A DNA stretch of 9,149 nt, from NCBI GenBank assembly GCA_002689565.1, contig NZGQ01000024.1:1-9149 (forward strand), given 5' to 3'. The notes beneath the pieces are model-generated. The model was not told the DNA's origin. It saw only the letters and a list, made by a program, of their open reading frames with translations, and made no database searches. Of the stretch, positions 6,417-9,149 are shown piece by piece; positions within the stretch are counted from its first letter, which is position 1; the number at the start of each line of letters is the position of its first letter. The stretch is from Methanobacteriota archaeon. GTDB taxonomy: Archaea > Thermoplasmatota > Poseidoniia > Poseidoniales > Poseidoniaceae. The translations under genes were made by a program, and so were the position numbers.

Positions 6417-7414
6417 CAAAGCGTTGCAATTTCAGCAACGCCAGAGTCAACAAGATAGTTGGCGGTCGTTTCGTCTAGGAAAAGGACATCTCCTGCTCCA
6501 AGAGTAATTTCTCCATCAATAGTGATAATTGGTTCATCGAGAGATTGAATCACTCTAATCCGGAGTAATTCTCCTTGAGGTGTATTTAGATCATCTTCGA
6601 TAATTTCTACAGGTTCCTCGGTAACGGCATCAGCAGCAGCCCAAGCCTCGAAATCCATTTCCTCTTTTTTCTTCGAGGGTGCTAATTCCATAGCAGCAGC
6701 GTGACTTTCACCAGTTGTAGTTTCAGTCATTTCAGGCGTTTCGCTTACCGGTTGTGCTCCTGCCAATTCCGGAAATTCGTCAGCTTTAGCCAACAGATAT
6801 TCTTCATCATGCTCGATTTCGGATATAGGTTCACTATCATCCTCAAGAGCGATTGTTGGTGGACCTTGTCCAGTTAATCCTCCACTCTCTGGTACGAACG
6901 AATCAAGTTGTGTTGTACCTGGTGCCATTCGTATTTCTTTTGACAACTCTTCAGCAGCAACACCTCTCTGCATATTATTCCAGTTTACAGCCTGTTTGAA
7001 TTTGTTTAATTGTTCTGTAGCATTTGCATAGAACTCTCTTTCTGCGGGGTCGTGGCGAGACCAGTCCATCCCTGCAAGATCTTGACCTGGGGAGCCACCT
7101 TCTGATCGCAAAGCAATGCTTGCAGAATGTTGCATCATTGCGACCATTCTTTTTCTTGCTAGTTCTGAAGCTGTACGGCGTATGTTTGCTTGACGCTTCT
7201 GTAAAGTTTGCATCTTCAATGAAGGGCCCACGGTCTTGTAAACTTCGTGAATATCCATTTCCACAGTATCGAGCAACTGGCCGACTCTTTTCCAAAAATC
7301 GCTACGCGGCAGGGGCATAGGGACACTTCTTCCCACCTGCTGGCGAAGAGTGGAGAACAGTTGTTCTTCTACCTCTTTGGCTTGAGACGGATTGAGTAAA
7401 GTCCGCTCGTCCAT
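6416..7414 (-). CDS. gins51: GINS-family DNA replication protein (Gins51-like) with a long acidic linker
   Basis: Archaeal GINS joins the MCM helicase and GAN/RecJ-like protein at the fork. From ATG 7414 the product has 332 residues. The N-terminal part (about 1-145) is rich in charged helices (for example RRTASELARKRMVAMMQHSA at about 79-98, and the PAEREFYANATEQLNKFKQ region), as in the GINS A-domain. The last 50 residues, starting LLRIRVIQ and including ITIDGEITLGAGDVLFLDE and ANYLVDSGVAEIATL, match the small beta-rich B-domain. A-then-B order is that of Gins51, not Gins23. Between them lies a long, low-complexity, Glu/Asp/Thr-rich linker (about 160-280), which makes the protein much longer than typical archaeal Gins51. 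The linker begins near TTQLDSFV, a PIP-box-like motif. A GTG at 7438 would add eight residues (340 total); neither start has a clear Shine-Dalgarno. The family call rests on the B-domain and overall layout and is probable rather than certain. Confidence 0.72.
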   Translation of the reverse strand: MDERTLLNPSQAKEVEEQLFSTLRQQVGRSVPMPLPRSDFWKRVGQLLDTVEMDIHEVYKTVGPSLKMQTLQKRQANIRRTASELARKRMVAMMQHSASIALRSEGGSPGQDLAGMDWSRHDPAEREFYANATEQLNKFKQAVNWNNMQRGVAAEELSKEIRMAPGTTQLDSFVPESGGLTGQGPPTIALEDDSEPISEIEHDEEYLLAKADEFPELAGAQPVSETPEMTETTTGESHAAAMELAPSKKKEEMDFEAWAAADAVTEEPVEIIEDDLNTPQGELLRIRVIQSLDEPIITIDGEITLGAGDVLFLDETTANYLVDSGVAEIATL

Positions 7415-7481
7415 GCTTATCCGCGTGGCGCGGGACACCTATCAACCCTTCAGCGAATTTAGCGCTCAAGAAAAACGAAGA

Positions 7482-7495
7482 TTCAAACCCTTGAA
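7482..7495. repeat. Small inverted repeat in the GINS/secreted-protein spacer
   Basis: TTCAA-ACCC-TTGAA is a perfect 5-bp inverted repeat lying four bases before the larger inverted repeat at 7499-7520. It is short enough to be chance, but its place in a divergent promoter region makes an operator half possible. Confidence 0.35.
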
Positions 7496-7498
7496 CGC

Positions 7499-7520
7499 TG
7501 GGTTCACCTCGGTGAACCCA
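7499..7520. repeat. Perfect 10-bp inverted repeat covering the probable GTG start of the secreted-protein gene
   Basis: TGGGTTCACC (7499-7508) and GGTGAACCCA (7511-7520) are exact reverse complements around a two-base TC centre. The right arm contains the GTG at 7512-7514, the likely start codon of the secreted protein. As DNA it has the shape of a dimer-binding operator. As RNA a two-base loop is too tight, so the innermost pairs would open to leave a somewhat shorter hairpin that hides the start codon. Confidence 0.6.
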
Positions 7521-9149
7521 ATTAAGCAAGCCCTAGTTCTAGTGACCCTGATGCTGCTCTCTCCTTGGGCAGCCGCAGGTGTTTCCACTTGGCAAGGGCC
7601 ATCATCAACACCCGATGATGCAGGGATTAACCCATCGAATTCTACATATGATGGCTTCATAATTCCAACAAATTCTACAATCACAGGTTCAGAATTCTCA
7701 CTGGAGCCAAAATGGATTAATGCTGAGGACAATGGAACTTACTGGTCTAGAGATTCCGCAAATGGTTTTTCACAAGGACAAGTTAATGGAACATCATTCT
7801 TGACTTCTAATGGCGATTTGACCCTCGCAACAAATTCAACCTATGGGGAAATGACGGATTTCGAATCAATACGACCTCAATTCACATCTTGGTCCATGCA
7901 GGGTGATGAATTTTGGCTTCCAGTCAACCTTTCAAGAGTATCATACGGTCCACAAAACATCCCCGATGGGAATTATGTTGCTGGTACAAATGGAACATTG
8001 TTACCTGGTTCTGAAGGATATCTTAGGTCCGAATTTTGGCAAGTTCCAAACGTTGTAAGATATTTCAATTTGTCATTTGACCGTTGGAATTCTTTTGATG
8101 TAGGTGATGTTGCAGAATTACATTATTCTATTGACAATGGAAACCAATGGCAGTTATTGGATAATTGGTCTGGCAATACTACTGGTTGGATTGCAGAACA
8201 TTATACTCTTGATACAATCGCTCAAAACAGTACCAATATTGGATTTAGATTCTATGTGAAGAAATTGAATCAATCAATTTCCACCGAGGGTTTGTTCATA
8301 GATTCGTTTAACCTATCAAATGAAGGTGATCCACTCGCTGCATGGTTCCACGGAAATGCCAGTGGAGAATATTCTGCGTACTCAGATGGGACATTGATTG
8401 TACCAGTCGATCTATCGGGACTTAATGCTCCACTCGAATTGACGTATCAATCTAATTGGGATATTCAGGGAGGTAATTTCGATAATCTTGTCGTAATGAT
8501 TTCCCAAGACAATGGTTCCACATGGACAATCATGAGCCCACTTCCGGGCGTGCCTGCTCACGGTATCCCGGTTGGTGGAACAACCTACAATCAACAATCA
8601 TATGGTTGGAGAGAAATCCAACATCCATTCCCACATTGGGCCGCAGGCAATACAAACGCTTCCAATATCTTGCTAAAATTCCGGGTTACAACAGATAATT
8701 CCGTGAATCATGGAGGAGGAGCAATCGATGGCTGGGAAGGGATAATGATAGATGATTTGCGTGTTCTTTCTGCAGTTGGCTCACTAAATATGCAAACGAG
8801 ATTACTGGCTAATTTCACCGACAATTCGAGCCAATATCTTGAGACTTCACCTGGTTATCCAAATGAATGGCAACATGTGGATTGGGAAGGATACAACGGT
8901 CCTTGGTCGTCATACGATTCCTTTGAGGAAATCCAAGGTCTACCTTCCGGCTGGCGAGTTGACCATGTCAGGGGTACAACTTCTTGGGAGAGGGGTATGA
9001 TTGACAATACAAACGGATATGGTCCAAATCAGTCATCATGGCCAAGTGGTAATAATGGAATGGGAATTAACTTGAATGGCATATATTCTAATCATGTGTA
9101 CACTCATCTAGTCTCGCCCAATTACTACATTCCAGATGATGCAACAGCT
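7512..9149 (+). CDS. Large secreted beta-sandwich protein, 5' part (cut by right window edge)
   Basis: The frame is open to the last base, giving 546 residues from GTG 7512 with no stop. The start is chosen because it gives a textbook signal peptide: Lys at 5, a hydrophobic core (about 6-18), and a likely cleavage after AAA (about 22). The frame stays open upstream to ATG 7413, but that start would add 33 polar residues before the core. The mature part has repeated beta-sandwich units. Unit 1 (about 170-270) contains YSIDNGNQW and ends LFIDSFNLS. Unit 2 (about 290-420) contains ISQDNGSTW and ends IMIDDLRVL. Unit 3 (about 465-540) has FEEIQGLPSGW. These patterns resemble MAM, immune-inhibitor-A and cleaved-adhesin/choice-of-anchor J modules found in archaeal and bacterial extracellular proteases and adhesins. 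There are 19 N-X-S/T sequons, so heavy N-glycosylation is likely. No catalytic motif is visible in this part, so peptidase versus adhesin cannot be decided. Confidence 0.8.
   Translation, partial: MNPIKQALVLVTLMLLSPWAAAGVSTWQGPSSTPDDAGINPSNSTYDGFIIPTNSTITGSEFSLEPKWINAEDNGTYWSRDSANGFSQGQVNGTSFLTSNGDLTLATNSTYGEMTDFESIRPQFTSWSMQGDEFWLPVNLSRVSYGPQNIPDGNYVAGTNGTLLPGSEGYLRSEFWQVPNVVRYFNLSFDRWNSFDVGDVAELHYSIDNGNQWQLLDNWSGNTTGWIAEHYTLDTIAQNSTNIGFRFYVKKLNQSISTEGLFIDSFNLSNEGDPLAAWFHGNASGEYSAYSDGTLIVPVDLSGLNAPLELTYQSNWDIQGGNFDNLVVMISQDNGSTWTIMSPLPGVPAHGIPVGGTTYNQQSYGWREIQHPFPHWAAGNTNASNILLKFRVTTDNSVNHGGGAIDGWEGIMIDDLRVLSAVGSLNMQTRLLANFTDNSSQYLETSPGYPNEWQHVDWEGYNGPWSSYDSFEEIQGLPSGWRVDHVRGTTSWERGMIDNTNGYGPNQSSWPSGNNGMGINLNGIYSNHVYTHLVSPNYYIPDDATA

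Noticed and set aside
7466..7732. Minus-strand frame of 88 codons upstream of GINS
   Set aside because: It is antisense to the signal peptide and mature start of the secreted protein, with no recognisable motif or ribosome binding site.
1..9149. Mobile element, CRISPR array, toxin-antitoxin or defence island
   Set aside because: I found no transposase or integrase motifs, no regularly spaced direct repeats and no target-site duplications; the genes are core functions plus two surface proteins.

Overview
The window reads as a piece of a euryarchaeal chromosome, most likely from a marine Thermoplasmatota lineage such as Marine Group II (Poseidoniales). The signs are an archaeal-type EF-1A followed by ribosomal protein uS10, a family B replicative-type DNA polymerase, an archaeal GINS subunit, and large secreted or lipid-anchored proteins with PKD or jelly-roll domains beside housekeeping genes. 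This assignment comes from recognising the protein families, not from a database search.

Layout from left to right: (1) the first 234 codons of a branched-chain amino acid aminotransferase (ilvE) on the minus strand, cut by the left edge; (2) a 100-base divergent spacer; (3) a complete, intein-free family B DNA polymerase (polB) on the plus strand, ending in a PCNA-interacting motif; (4) a lipoprotein with two PKD-like domains, a calcium-loop insertion and a P-domain-like C-terminus, starting about 54 bases after polB; (5) a 110-base spacer with a weak terminator hairpin, a TATA/BRE-like promoter and a strong Shine-Dalgarno site; (6) the EF-1A gene and rpsJ, 49 bases apart, probably one translation operon; (7) a 114-base convergent spacer holding two abutting hairpins, the second with a perfect 17-bp stem, followed by a pyrimidine tract; (8) a GINS-family replisome protein on the minus strand with an unusually long acidic linker; (9) a short divergent spacer with two inverted repeats; (10) the first 546 codons of a large secreted, sequon-rich beta-sandwich protein, cut by the right edge.

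Two of the genes act at the replication fork (PolB and GINS), two in translation (EF-1A and uS10), one in amino acid metabolism, and two at the cell surface. The window is gene-dense, with no spacer above about 115 bases. I see no mobile element, CRISPR array, tRNA, rRNA or defence island. I did not find a convincing new multi-gene system. The parts most worth a second look are the double-hairpin element after rpsJ, the inverted repeat covering the probable start of the last gene, and the PIP-like motif in the long GINS linker.
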